From Acidaminobacter sp964416305 (GTDB taxonomy: Bacteria > Bacillota > Clostridia > Peptostreptococcales > Acidaminobacteraceae): a stretch of 64,000 nt of DNA. Under the pieces are notes generated by a model. That model was not told the origin of the DNA. It searched no databases and was given only the letters and a program-made list of their open reading frames with translations. Both the position numbers and the translations under genes were made by a program. Positions 33,650-42,932 of this stretch are shown here, in pieces (the first letter of the stretch is position 1; each line of letters begins with the position of its first letter). Where the stretch lies: the NCBI GenBank assembly GCA_964416305.1, contig CAYQDM010000016.1, positions 1 to 64,000 of the forward strand, written 5' to 3'.

Positions 33650-34457
33650 AGCGCGTTTGGATGTGCGGCTGGTTGAAGACGGTTTTTTTGAGTCCAGAGA
33701 GAAAGCTAAAGGCGCCATTATGGCAGGGATCATTCTGGTGGACGGCCAAGTCGTAGATAAGGCAGGGACGCTGATTAAAGAAACCTCTGTGGTGGAAATG
33801 AAAGGCGCTGCGCTGAAGTATGTAAGCCGGGGCGGGCTAAAACTGGAAAAAGCGGTTGAAACCTATGGCTTGGAACTGACTGGTAAGCGTTGCATGGATA
33901 TAGGTGCCTCCACAGGCGGATTTACAGACTGCATGCTGCAAAACGGCGCATCACTGGTTTACGCTGTGGACGTCGGTTATGGCCAGCTGGACTGGAAGCT
34001 CCGAAGCGACGAACGGGTTGTGAACATGGAGCGGACTAACGCCCGGCATCTCACCCTGGAAAGTGTCGGGGGAGAACCGGTGGATTTCATTTCAGTTGAT
34101 GTGGCTTTTATTTCATTAAAACTGATTTTTCCTGTAATGAAGGTATTGTTGGCTGACCAGGGTGAGACCGTGTACCTGATTAAACCCCAGTTTGAAGCGG
34201 GACGTGAATCCGTGGGCAAGCACGGGGTAGTAAGAGATCCCGAGATCCATAAACAGGTGCTTCTCAGTGTAATTGGCGAGGCAGAAAAAATGGGTCTTTA
34301 TACGGTCAAACTCACCTATTCGCCTATTAAAGGGCCTAAAGGAAACGTTGAGTTTTTATGCTACGCGACACGTGACGAAGCAAGAGTGGACCGTCTGAAT
34401 GTTGATGATGCTTATGTTTCAAACTTAGTGGCAGAAACCCATCAGTCCCTGGGCTAA
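33642..34457 (+). CDS. tlyA: TlyA-family rRNA (cytidine-2'-O)-methyltransferase / hemolysin-like
   Basis: 271 residues. N-terminal S4 RNA-binding domain (ARLDVRLVEDGFFESREKAKGAIMAG), then FtsJ-like Rossmann fold with the SAM motif DIGASTGGFTDCML and KPQFEAGRESVGKHGVVRDP. Homologues methylate 16S and 23S rRNA. In most Clostridia nadK follows; here a ~270 bp gap without a recognisable gene separates it from argR. Confidence 0.93.
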   Translation: MSKARLDVRLVEDGFFESREKAKGAIMAGIILVDGQVVDKAGTLIKETSVVEMKGAALKYVSRGGLKLEKAVETYGLELTGKRCMDIGASTGGFTDCMLQNGASLVYAVDVGYGQLDWKLRSDERVVNMERTNARHLTLESVGGEPVDFISVDVAFISLKLIFPVMKVLLADQGETVYLIKPQFEAGRESVGKHGVVRDPEIHKQVLLSVIGEAEKMGLYTVKLTYSPIKGPKGNVEFLCYATRDEARVDRLNVDDAYVSNLVAETHQSLG

Positions 34458-34725
34458 AAATAATTACAAAAAAATTAAAAAATATTTTATGCAAAAGAAG
34501 GAAATTTATACGTTCATAGCGAATATCCAATTGCATCCTGAAACCACTGAAGATGTCGACGACCAACGACACCGCTGAAAACCTGAGCTGTCTTAGGCCG
34601 TCCGGATATGAATCACAGCGCGCAGTCGCTGGTGACTCAGGCCATCTTGCGGTTGAAAAAAGTTTTCCGGAAAATGCGGAGTTTTCAGAGGTTTTTGTGT
34701 GACACACTGATAGGGGGGCCTTGAA

Positions 34726-35175
34726 TTGAAATATTCAAGACATGCTAAAATTCTGGAATTGATCGAAAACAACGAAATTGAAACCCAGGAGGATCTCGCC
34801 AACAGTCTGAGACAGTCCGGCTTCAATGTCACTCAGGCTACGGTATCCAGAGACATCAAGGAACTGCGTCTGATCAAAGTGCTGACCCGAGAGGGCAAGT
34901 ACAAGTATGCGACGATCAAGCAGCAGGAGAGCGTCGTCACAGATCGTTTTATGAAGCTGTTCAAGGATTCTGTTCTCTCTATTGACCATGCTGGCAATAT
35001 GATCATCATCAAAACACTGATTGGCGCTGCCAACGCTGCAGCCGCCGCCATTGACGCTGTGGATCTTAAAGAGGTCGCAGGTACTATTGCAGGAGATGAC
35101 ACTATTTTCCTCGTCATCAGAGACGGTTATGAAATGGACGAAGCCCTGGAAGTTTTTAGAAATATGACAAAGTAG
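34726..35175 (+). CDS. argR: Arginine repressor ArgR/AhrC
   Basis: 149 residues. The TTG start follows AGGGGGG by 8 nt. N-terminal winged helix (RHAKILELIENNEIETQEDLANSLRQSGFNVTQATVSRDIKEL) and C-terminal hexamerisation/arginine-binding domain (GAANAAAAAIDAV, GTIAGDDTIFLVI). It senses arginine and controls its synthesis and breakdown. The location before recN is typical in Firmicutes. Confidence 0.95.
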   Translation: MKYSRHAKILELIENNEIETQEDLANSLRQSGFNVTQATVSRDIKELRLIKVLTREGKYKYATIKQQESVVTDRFMKLFKDSVLSIDHAGNMIIIKTLIGAANAAAAAIDAVDLKEVAGTIAGDDTIFLVIRDGYEMDEALEVFRNMTK

Positions 35176-35185
35176 AGGTTTTCAG

Positions 35186-36850
35186 ATGCTGAAACAGCTC
35201 TATCTGGAAAATTTTTTGATCATAGAACAAGCCTCCGTCAGTTTTGGCGAAGGCTTAAATGTCATTACAGGCGAAACCGGCTCCGGCAAGTCCATGATTT
35301 TTGAAGCGATTGGACTTTTGCTGGGCGGTAAGGGCGGACGTGACTTTCTCAGAACCGGCGCGGACAAACTCCTTCTGGAAGGTGTTTTTGAGGTGCGCTC
35401 AGAAGATTTTGCCGATCAAATCAAGTCCCTTGGCTACAGCCTTGAGGAGGGGGATCTCTTCCTTTCCAGAGAAATCACAGATTCCGGAAAGTCGGTCTAC
35501 AGACTTGGCGCGCGCATGGTGCCCGCCGCTGTAGTCAGAGATTTAGCCGCAGGTCTGGTGGACATTTCCGGTCAGCATGAACATCAGATGCTGCTAACGC
35601 CTGCCAACTATCTTGGACTCATTGATGAATTCGGTCACAAAGAGCTGAGTTCCCCTTTAAGCGAAGTGGCTGACGCTGCCAAAGCCGTGTTTGCCCTCGA
35701 AGAAAGCCTTGAAAAGTTTGCCATGGATCCTGCAGAAGTGGCACGCCGCATGGATTTTCTCCAGTTTCAGCTGGATGAGCTGGACGAAGCCGCTTTGAAA
35801 GACGGAGAAGAAGAAGCCCTTGAAGAGACCTACAGCGCACTTAAGCATTTTGAACGCATTGCAGCCCTGGTTGCCCAGATAGAGACAGATGCATTATCTG
35901 AAGAAGGTTATATGAGCCAGATTTCAAAGACGCGCCGTCATCTTTCTGAGCTTTCCCAGCTTCAGCACCGCTGGGGCACTTTGGCGGATCAGCTGGAGGA
36001 AGGGTATCTGACTTTGGAAAGTGCCATTCACGATCTCATAGGCAGCTTTGATGCCTCAGATCAGCCGGATGAGCATGAAATCGCTAAAATTGAAGCTCGA
36101 ATGGCGTTGATCTTCGATTTGAGACGCAAATACGGCGGAACAATTCAAGAGATTCTCGTTCAGTATCAGGCTATGAAAAAAGAGCTTGAATCACTGGCCA
36201 GTTACACAGAAGAGAAAGAAGAGATTCGCAGACGTCTGGACAAGGCGCTGGCAGCCTACCACAAACACGACAAAGCGCTTACAGAGGCCCGTCAGGAGGT
36301 TGCTGACCGCTTCGCCGGCGTCCTCCATAAGGAACTCTCCAGTCTGGGCTTTGAAGGCCTTAAGCAGGCACTCACTGTGGTTGAAGGGACTTCGGTGAAG
36401 GCAGAGGGCAGCGCTCACATCCAGTGGCTGATCTCCACCAATCCGGGCGAGCCTATGAAGGAGCTCAGAAAAATTGTATCCGGCGGCGAATTGTCACGCA
36501 TCATGCTGGCGGTTAAGCTTATCAACCGCCGTGCCCGCTATGCCAGCACTCAGATTTTTGACGAAATCGACTCCGGCATCAGCGGCAGAACAGCATCCCG
36601 GGTGGCGGAAAAGTTGGTTCAGATCGCAGGTGACAACCAGGTTATTCTGGTGACGCATTTGCCTCAAATTGCCTCCAAAGGCAGCTGCCATCTGGTCATC
36701 GAAAAAAGAGTCGATCAGGATCGTACCTATACAGAAGTTCATAATGCCTCTGGCGATCGCCGCGTGGAAGAAATCGCGCGGATGATTGGCGGCGGCGAAA
36801 TCAACGAGACCGCACTTGAACACGCAAGATCCTTGCTGACTGAACTTTAA
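35186..36850 (+). CDS. recN: DNA repair protein RecN
   Basis: 554 residues. SMC-like ATPase: Walker A GETGSGKS (~33), long coiled coil, ABC signature VSGGELSRIMLAVKLI, Walker B IFDEIDSGISG and H-loop LVTHLPQIAS. It acts in double-strand break repair and in natural transformation of several species. It is followed 16 bp later by spo0A, without the spoIVB gene usually found between them. Confidence 0.96.
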   Translation: MLKQLYLENFLIIEQASVSFGEGLNVITGETGSGKSMIFEAIGLLLGGKGGRDFLRTGADKLLLEGVFEVRSEDFADQIKSLGYSLEEGDLFLSREITDSGKSVYRLGARMVPAAVVRDLAAGLVDISGQHEHQMLLTPANYLGLIDEFGHKELSSPLSEVADAAKAVFALEESLEKFAMDPAEVARRMDFLQFQLDELDEAALKDGEEEALEETYSALKHFERIAALVAQIETDALSEEGYMSQISKTRRHLSELSQLQHRWGTLADQLEEGYLTLESAIHDLIGSFDASDQPDEHEIAKIEARMALIFDLRRKYGGTIQEILVQYQAMKKELESLASYTEEKEEIRRRLDKALAAYHKHDKALTEARQEVADRFAGVLHKELSSLGFEGLKQALTVVEGTSVKAEGSAHIQWLISTNPGEPMKELRKIVSGGELSRIMLAVKLINRRARYASTQIFDEIDSGISGRTASRVAEKLVQIAGDNQVILVTHLPQIASKGSCHLVIEKRVDQDRTYTEVHNASGDRRVEEIARMIGGGEINETALEHARSLLTEL

Positions 36851-36866
36851 AGGAGTCCTGGCGCGT

Positions 36867-37658
36867 ATGACAGAAAAAGTTAAAGTCCTCTTGGTGGACG
36901 ACAATCAAAATTTCATAGAATTACTGAGAGACAGGATTGAATTCAGCGACACTTTTGAGGTCGTTGGAGAAGCCAATAATGGCGAGTTAGCCCTTGAGCT
37001 GATGCTCTCCCTGCGGCCTGACCTTGTCATTCTGGATATGATCATGCCTATGCTGGATGGCCTTGGCGTACTGGAACGGTTTAATCAATCCGGGGTCAAA
37101 GATTATCATCCCAAGATCATCATTCTCTCTGCCATAGGACAGGATTCACTGACCAGTCAGGCTATTGGTCTTGGTGCTAAGTATTACATGGTCAAGCCCA
37201 TTGATTTTGACCTTCTCATTGAACGTCTGGAGCAAATCATTCAGGAGGAGTCCAAAAACCTCTCGGTTACGTCACCGGCTTCGCCTGGAGATGATTTCGT
37301 CGTGCAGCGCATCATAACCGAGGTGCTGCAAATGCTCGGAGTGCCGCCTCACATCAAAGGCTTTGTTTATTTGCGCGACGCCGTCGCCATGGTTTACGAG
37401 GATGAGAGCCATTTGATGAGAATTACGAAGTCGCTGTACCCAGGCATTGCGGAGCGGCACGACTCAACTTCGCAAAGAGTGGAGAGATCGATCCGAAACG
37501 CAGTGGAACTGACTTTCCAACGGGGCTCAAAGGAAATGTTTGCAAATTTCTTCAATTTAAACATACCAATCAGCGAGGGCAGGATCACCAATGGCGAATT
37601 TATTGCCTATATTGCCCACCATGTTCGAAATGAGGTCAATCAGGACGCCAGTAATTAA
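36867..37658 (+). CDS. spo0A: Sporulation master response regulator Spo0A
   Basis: 263 residues. Receiver domain with acidic pocket DD (11-12), phosphorylatable Asp57 (VILDMIMPMLDG) and Lys in MVKPIDFD, then the Spo0A C-terminal DNA-binding domain (ITEVLQMLGVPPHIKGFVYLRDA, RVERSIRNAVE, NLNIPISEGRITNGEFIAYIA). It starts sporulation and other stationary-phase programmes. GGAGTCC lies upstream. No spoIVB precedes it, so sporulation capacity cannot be assumed. Confidence 0.97.
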   Translation: MTEKVKVLLVDDNQNFIELLRDRIEFSDTFEVVGEANNGELALELMLSLRPDLVILDMIMPMLDGLGVLERFNQSGVKDYHPKIIILSAIGQDSLTSQAIGLGAKYYMVKPIDFDLLIERLEQIIQEESKNLSVTSPASPGDDFVVQRIITEVLQMLGVPPHIKGFVYLRDAVAMVYEDESHLMRITKSLYPGIAERHDSTSQRVERSIRNAVELTFQRGSKEMFANFFNLNIPISEGRITNGEFIAYIAHHVRNEVNQDASN

Positions 37659-37996
37659 TGGGCGTCATGATGTTAATTGTGATCAATTATATGGGCAAAT
37701 AAAGCCTGGGCTCTTGAACTAGAGACTTTAGAGGGCTATACTGGTATGGTACGGTGAAACGTTTCATAAAGGTTTGTTTAGTTTCTTAATTTTAGGTTTT
37801 GTGCAACTCTTAGACAGGTTCCAAAAAGGAACCAAGGCATCAACCCCTTCAAACATCCAGAAATTACATTCATAAGGTTCCATCCTATGCATCAGGGCTG
37901 CTTAAGGCTGTCCAACACAGCAATAGTCATTATGTCATACACACAATGTCGCTTTATCCAATTCGTCGCCGTCAGCGACAGGTCTGAGGGGTAGCT
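37659..37996. other. Intergenic region between spo0A and xerD
   Basis: No gene is seen. Two possible signals: the small hairpin GGTTCC-AAAAA-GGAACC near 37816, and a TATACT box near 37738. The xerD RBS is GAGGGG at ~37987. Confidence 0.5.
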
Positions 37997-38884
37997 ATGA
38001 AAAAACATGTTCAACACTTTATCCATCATATTGAAAACGAACGGCAACTTTCCCGCAATACTCTGGAAGCCTACACCCGTGACCTCAGGGATATGGTAGA
38101 CTACCTCGAGACTAAAGGGGTAAGTGAAATTTCCGAGGTCAGAACTCATGACATGCAGACTTTCATTCAGCATCTGGATCAGTTGGGTAAGTCCGCGGCA
38201 ACACAATCCAGGGTTTTAGCGACGCTGCGCACCTTTTTTGACTATCTTCAGGACCAGAAGATTGTGGAACACAATCAGGCGAAAAAACTGAAGCGTCCCA
38301 AATTTGAAAAGAAGCTCCCTGAAATCATGACAGTTGATGAAGTTGAACGACTGCTGGCAGAACCGTCGGATCATTCTCCAATTGGCCTCAGAGACAAGGC
38401 CATGTTAGAAGTCCTGTATTCGACAGGCCTCAGGGTGTCGGAGCTCGTGTCTTTGAACATTGAAGACATCAATCTCAGCCTGGGTTACATACGCTGCAGC
38501 ACCGGAAACTCTGTCAGAGTTGTCCCTATAGGGAAATCTTCCATTGAAGCCCTTGAGCATTATTTAAAAGTCGGCCGCGAAAAAATCTGCCGCCGTGGCG
38601 TGGTTTGTGACGAGTCCGCTTTTGTCAACAACGCAGGACAGCGTCTGACGCGTCAAGGCTTCTGGAAACTGATCAAGAAGTACACAGAGCAGGCGGGCAT
38701 CAAAAAGACCATCACGCCGCATACGCTGAGGCACTCGTTCGCTGTCCACATGATCGAAAGCGGCGTCGAGCTCAAGGCAGTCAAGGAAATGCTGGGCCAT
38801 TCGGATCTGACGACGACGCATTTATACACCGCCGTCAAGCAGGATATGGCGAACAGCGCGAAGAAGAATACGCGAAAGTCGTAA
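37997..38884 (+). CDS. xerD: Tyrosine recombinase XerD-like
   Basis: 295 residues. N-terminal SAM-like core-binding domain (HFIHHIENERQLSRNTLEAYTRDL), then the integrase domain with catalytic Arg (YSTGLRVSELV), HTLRHSFAVH (H-x-x-R), LGHSDLTTTHLYT (His and the nucleophilic Tyr). Length and position upstream of deoB-punA-pdp match the XerD-type resolvase of Firmicutes, which acts at dif to resolve chromosome dimers. Confidence 0.92.
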   Translation: MKKHVQHFIHHIENERQLSRNTLEAYTRDLRDMVDYLETKGVSEISEVRTHDMQTFIQHLDQLGKSAATQSRVLATLRTFFDYLQDQKIVEHNQAKKLKRPKFEKKLPEIMTVDEVERLLAEPSDHSPIGLRDKAMLEVLYSTGLRVSELVSLNIEDINLSLGYIRCSTGNSVRVVPIGKSSIEALEHYLKVGREKICRRGVVCDESAFVNNAGQRLTRQGFWKLIKKYTEQAGIKKTITPHTLRHSFAVHMIESGVELKAVKEMLGHSDLTTTHLYTAVKQDMANSAKKNTRKS

Positions 38885-38933
38885 CTATTGACTTTTGAGT
38901 TACATAGATTTTCGTGTTTACTGGACACTAGGT

Positions 38934-38960
38934 AAGGCCCGCGCGGTGTGCGGGCCTTTT
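38934..38960 (+). terminator. Intrinsic terminator after xerD
   Basis: AAGGCCCGC (38934-38942) and GCGGGCCTT (38950-38958) with a 7 nt loop and T-run. Confidence 0.88.
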
Positions 38961-38992
38961 TCAGTGGAATAGTATAGGGCTGGACGTATGGG

Positions 38993-39022
38993 GGTGTCTG
39001 TGGCTAGCGCCGATCACTCCCC
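38993..39022 (+). repeat. GGTGTC-CTAGC repeat family, copy 3
   Basis: GGTGTCTGTGGCTAGCGCC then GATCACTCCCC, related to 20519 and 21264. Confidence 0.5.
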
Positions 39023-39119
39023 AGTTCTATCAGTTTCCGACATCATTTATTTTGCAGTTTCGCGTCTTCATTCGACTTTTTATGGGTATGATTACAAGTG
39101 TCCGGTTAACACTAAGCTC

Positions 39120-39303
39120 GTTTTAGTGTTTACAAGGCACTAGTGCCTTGTAAATTCTGAAACTATAACAGCATACAGCGATAAAATTTCGAAAGACAAG
39201 GCGGAGGAATGAGCAATACTAAGCAGTATTGCAATTGACGACAACGCGGTATTTCGGAATTTTAGCCTGTAGGATGTCTGGTTTTAGTGTTTACAAGGCA
39301 CTA
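39120..39303 (+). repeat. Palindromic interspersed element with direct terminal repeats
   Basis: GTTTTAGTGTTTACAAGGCA plus CTA occurs at 39120-39142 and again at 39280-39302. The first copy runs into a 26 bp perfect palindrome (39129-39154, half-site TTTACAAGGCACT). Inside, GCAATACT-AAGC-AGTATTGC (39213-39232) forms a perfect hairpin, and AAATTTCGAAA / TATTTCGGAATTT extend the symmetry outward. The whole 38961-39339 gap holds no gene. Confidence 0.7.
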
Positions 39304-39339
39304 AGCATTCTGATTCTCAAAATGAGGTGATTCTTTTAA

Positions 39340-40557
39340 ATGATTAATTCTGCGAAGCTTAATATGCCTGTTCCGCCGGGACCCATTAAACGGATAATTC
39401 TCTTTGTCCTTGACAGCGTTGGTATAGGCGAACTGCCGGATGCAGCCGAGTTTGGCGACAGCGGCGCGAACACCCTGAAAAGTATTCTTAACTCAAGTTC
39501 GACTGTTAAGTTGCCAAATCTGGTCCGGTTAGGCCTGGGGCACATTGAGGGCATTGATTATGTTCCGAGGACGGAAGCGCCACGCGGCGCTTATGGCCGT
39601 ATGAGCGAGATTTCAAACGGAAAGGATACCACAACCGGACATTGGGAAATTGCCGGTTTAAAGATTTCAGAACCTTTCCAGACTTATCCCGATGGTTTCC
39701 CGGCCCACATCATTGACGCATTCGAAACTCAGACCGGACGTAAAGCGCTGTGCAACAAGCCGGCATCCGGCACCGAAGTCATAGAAACCTATGGCAAAGA
39801 ACACATGGAAACCGGCAATCCCATTGTATACACCTCCGCGGACAGCGTTTTTCAGATCGCCGCTCACGAAGAAGTCGTCGGACTTGACGAGCTCTACCGC
39901 ATGTGTGACATTGCCAGAGAAATTCTGAGGGGCAAGGACCAGGTGGCGCGAGTTATTGCACGGCCGTTTATTGGGACGCCCGGTGCCTTCACCAGAACCT
40001 CCAACCGCCGGGATTACTCTATCAATCCCTTTGAGCCTACGGTGCTGGATAAGGCCAAAGAGGCGTGTTATGACGTTCAGGCGGTGGGCAAAATCTCCGA
40101 CATTTTTAACGGCCAGGGCATCACAGAGGATGTTCACACCAAAGACAACATGGACGGCGTGGACAAGACACTGGATTACCTGAAAACAGACTCGATCGGG
40201 ATCCTCTTCACAAATCTGGTGGATTTTGATGCGAAGTTTGGCCATCGTAGAGATGCCGAGGGTTACCGGCTGGCTCTGGAGGCTTTTGATCAACGCCTTC
40301 CTGAGCTTATGAGCGCCATGAGGAATGACGATCTCTTGATCCTGATTGCCGACCACGGTAACGATCCGGGTTTCAAGGGTTCGGATCACACCAGGGAATA
40401 TGTGCCGCTCCTCGTGACGGGGCATTATGTCAAAGAAGGTGTGTCCTTAGGCACACGAGAAACCTTTGCGGATATTGCGCAGACGACAGCTGAGCTTCTG
40501 GGTCTGACCCCAATGGATCACGGACGCAGCTTTGCCGGGGAGATTTTGAAGGTATGA
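39340..40557 (+). CDS. deoB: Phosphopentomutase
   Basis: 405 residues. Alkaline-phosphatase superfamily signatures of DeoB: FVLDSVGIGELPDAAEFGDSGANTL, the phosphorylated Thr region GKDTTTGHWE, and C-terminal DHGNDPGFKGSDHTREYVPLL (landmarks). It converts ribose-1-phosphate or deoxyribose-1-phosphate to the 5-phosphates, joining nucleoside phosphorolysis (punA, pdp downstream) to central metabolism. GAGGTGA precedes the ATG by 10 nt. Confidence 0.96.
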   Translation: MINSAKLNMPVPPGPIKRIILFVLDSVGIGELPDAAEFGDSGANTLKSILNSSSTVKLPNLVRLGLGHIEGIDYVPRTEAPRGAYGRMSEISNGKDTTTGHWEIAGLKISEPFQTYPDGFPAHIIDAFETQTGRKALCNKPASGTEVIETYGKEHMETGNPIVYTSADSVFQIAAHEEVVGLDELYRMCDIAREILRGKDQVARVIARPFIGTPGAFTRTSNRRDYSINPFEPTVLDKAKEACYDVQAVGKISDIFNGQGITEDVHTKDNMDGVDKTLDYLKTDSIGILFTNLVDFDAKFGHRRDAEGYRLALEAFDQRLPELMSAMRNDDLLILIADHGNDPGFKGSDHTREYVPLLVTGHYVKEGVSLGTRETFADIAQTTAELLGLTPMDHGRSFAGEILKV

Positions 40558-40577
40558 AGGAATGGGTGCCTTAGGGT

Positions 40578-40587
40578 GACCATCGGC
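40578..40587 (-). repeat. Single GCCGATGGTC motif between deoB and punA
   Basis: GACCATCGGCTAAAAAA without a clear partner; possibly the remaining arm of a former pair. Confidence 0.6.
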
Positions 40588-40624
40588 TAAAAAATGTTTT
40601 TGAACTTTTTGAGGGGGATTTTTT

Positions 40625-41449
40625 GTGAAACTGACATACGACGTGATGGCCGCTGCGGCGGAGGCGTTAAGGGCTAAGATCAGCAAGGCGCCTGAAGTGG
40701 GCTTGATTCTGGGCAGTGGACTCGGAGGACTGGCGGACGAGATCTCGAACCCGGTCTACGTCCCCTACGACACGCTGGAGGGCTTTCCGGTTTCGACGGT
40801 GGAAGGCCACGCCGGGCGGTTCGTGATTGGGGAATTCGAAGGGCGCAGCGTGATAGCCATGCAGGGGCGGTTTCATTACTATGAGGGCTACGACATTGGG
40901 GCGGTGGCCATGCCGGTTTATGTCATGAAGCTGCTGGGGGTGACGCATCTGCTGCTGACGAATGCGGCAGGCGGGGTCAACACCGGGTACGAACCAGGGG
41001 ATTTGATGCTGATTGAGGATCACTTGAACCTGTCAGGACACAATCCTCTGATAGGACCGAATGACGAACGTTTTGGGCCGAGATTCCCGGATGCGTCAGA
41101 GGTCTATGACAGGGTTTTAAATGCCGAGATCCGCGCATTGGCAAAATCGATGGGCATCCGTCTACAGCGCGGGGTTTATGCCATGTCGCCGGGGCCGTCC
41201 TACGAGACGCCTGCAGAGGTGCGCATGGCGCGAATTATTGGCGCGGACGCGGTGGGCATGTCTACAGTACCGGAGGCCCTCGTTGCTAATCACTGCGATA
41301 TAAAAACGGTAGGAATTTCCTGCATTACCAATATGGCGGCGGGTATCCTGGATCAGCCGCTGCATCACGGCGAGGTCGTCGAGACCGCGGAGCGAGTGAA
41401 ATCAACGTTTACAGCGCTGGTTAAGGCTGTGGTGCCAATACTGAAGTAA
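40625..41449 (+). CDS. punA: Purine-nucleoside phosphorylase (PNP-I)
   Basis: 274 residues from a GTG at 40625, 7 nt after GAGGGGG. Trimeric PNP signatures: LILGSGLGGLADEI, GHAGRFVIGEFEG, MQGRFHYYEGY, TNAAGGVNTGYEPGDLMLIEDHLNLSGHNPL and AMSPGPSYETPAEVRM (in order). It splits inosine and guanosine nucleosides with phosphate to base and pentose-1-phosphate. Confidence 0.95.
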   Translation: MKLTYDVMAAAAEALRAKISKAPEVGLILGSGLGGLADEISNPVYVPYDTLEGFPVSTVEGHAGRFVIGEFEGRSVIAMQGRFHYYEGYDIGAVAMPVYVMKLLGVTHLLLTNAAGGVNTGYEPGDLMLIEDHLNLSGHNPLIGPNDERFGPRFPDASEVYDRVLNAEIRALAKSMGIRLQRGVYAMSPGPSYETPAEVRMARIIGADAVGMSTVPEALVANHCDIKTVGISCITNMAAGILDQPLHHGEVVETAERVKSTFTALVKAVVPILK

Positions 41450-41469
41450 GACACGAGGGAGGGTTAACC

Positions 41470-42795
41470 ATGCGCATGTATGACATCATTCACAAAAAGC
41501 GCGACGGCGGGACGCTGACCGGGGAGGAAATCCGTTTTTTTGTCGAGGGCTACACCAACGGCCAAATCCCGGATTACCAGGTTTCGGCGCTCCTGATGGC
41601 CATTTTCCTCAATAAAATGGATCGCCGCGAAACGGTGGATCTCACCGAGGCCGTCATGCATTCCGGCGATACGGTGGACCTCTCCAGCATTGCCGGCATC
41701 AAAGTGGACAAGCATTCCACGGGCGGCGTGGGGGACAAGACCACGATCCTGCTTGGGCCGATGGTTGCGGCTTGCGGCGTGCCGGTCGCCAAAATGTCCG
41801 GACGGGGGCTCGGACACACGGGGGGGACGCTGGATAAGCTGGAGTCCATCTCCGGCCTAAGGGTCGAGGTGTCTTCTGAGGACTTTATCCGACAGGTCAA
41901 TGAGGTGGGGTTGGCAGTTATAGGCCAGTCGAAGAACATTGCGCCGGCGGATAAAAAGCTCTATGGGCTTCGGGACGTCACCGCGACGGTCGACAACGTC
42001 AGTCTGATTGCGGCCAGTGTCATGAGCAAGAAACTGGCGGCGGGCAGTGACGCCATTGTCCTGGATGTCAAAGTGGGCAGCGGCGCCTTCGTGAAAACCG
42101 TGGACGGCGCTATTGAGCTGGGTCAGATTATGGTGGATATTGGCGATGGTATGGGCAGGGAAGTCATCGCGGTGGTTACCGGGATGGATCAACCGCTGGG
42201 CTATGCTATTGGCAACGCGTTGGAAGTCAAGGAGGCCATTGCGACGCTTAGGGGTGAGGGGCCGCAGGATCTGCGGGAGCTTTGCCTGAGGCTGGGCGGT
42301 ATGATGGTTTTCCTGGGCGGCAAAGCCAAGTCGCCGGAGGAGGGCTCAGAACTCGTGCTGGACGCGCTCCGCAGCGGTGCGGCTTTAGAGAAACTGAAGG
42401 CTTTCGTGGCTGCCCAGCACGGAGAGGTGTCACAGATTGACGCGCCGGAGTCGCTCCCGGGAGCTCGGATCATTGAGCCGGTCTTGTCCGTTCGCGGGGG
42501 ACACATAGCGCATATTCAATCTGATGAAGTCGGCATCAGTGCCACTATTTTGGGTGCGGGACGCGAAACCCTGGACAGCGTTATTGACCACGGCGCCGGT
42601 ATAGTGCTTGTGAAAAAAGTCGGGGACGCAGTGAAACAGGGCGAGGTCCTGGCCTATCTTCACACTAACAGCGACGCTCGGCTGGAGGAAGCCAGGGAGC
42701 GACTTCTGGGGGCTTATCAGATCCAGGAGGAGGATGTGCCGCTGCCGAAGCTGATTCACGCTGTCGTGAGCAAGGATGGGGTAGTCAGGTATTAA
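41470..42795 (+). CDS. pdp: Pyrimidine-nucleoside phosphorylase
   Basis: 441 residues. MRMYDIIHKKRDGGTLTGEEI, KVDKHSTGGVGDKTTILLGPMVAACG (phosphate-binding, thymidine/pyrimidine phosphorylase signature) and a C-terminal domain with IIDHGAGI-like and GDAVKQGEVLAYLHTN stretches. It cleaves uridine, thymidine and deoxyuridine. Last gene of the deoB-punA-pdp salvage group. A GCCGATGGT 9-mer at 41757-41765 falls in the conserved LGPMV codons and may be coincidental. Confidence 0.95.
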   Translation: MRMYDIIHKKRDGGTLTGEEIRFFVEGYTNGQIPDYQVSALLMAIFLNKMDRRETVDLTEAVMHSGDTVDLSSIAGIKVDKHSTGGVGDKTTILLGPMVAACGVPVAKMSGRGLGHTGGTLDKLESISGLRVEVSSEDFIRQVNEVGLAVIGQSKNIAPADKKLYGLRDVTATVDNVSLIAASVMSKKLAAGSDAIVLDVKVGSGAFVKTVDGAIELGQIMVDIGDGMGREVIAVVTGMDQPLGYAIGNALEVKEAIATLRGEGPQDLRELCLRLGGMMVFLGGKAKSPEEGSELVLDALRSGAALEKLKAFVAAQHGEVSQIDAPESLPGARIIEPVLSVRGGHIAHIQSDEVGISATILGAGRETLDSVIDHGAGIVLVKKVGDAVKQGEVLAYLHTNSDARLEEARERLLGAYQIQEEDVPLPKLIHAVVSKDGVVRY

Positions 42796-42932
42796 AGGCA
42801 CGAGTTTTGAGGATTTGAGATTTTGAGGATTTGAGTTTTAGGCATTGAGGTACTGAGGCAGGATTATTTGGAAAAATGGACGGATGGGATATTATCAAGT
42901 CAATAGAACATATATCATAAGGAGGTTTAACT

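Noticed and set aside
37659..37996. Remnant of spoIVB after spo0A
   Set aside because: No PDZ or serine-protease-like translation is visible in any frame of this gap.
38934..39303. dif site for XerD next to the gene
   Set aside because: The 26 bp palindrome and repeats do not match the 28 bp dif arrangement with 11 bp arms and 6 bp centre.
41757..41765. GCCGATGGT in pdp as evidence for the uptake motif
   Set aside because: It codes the conserved LGPMV of the phosphorylase signature, so protein constraint and chance suffice; I keep it in the count but give it no weight.
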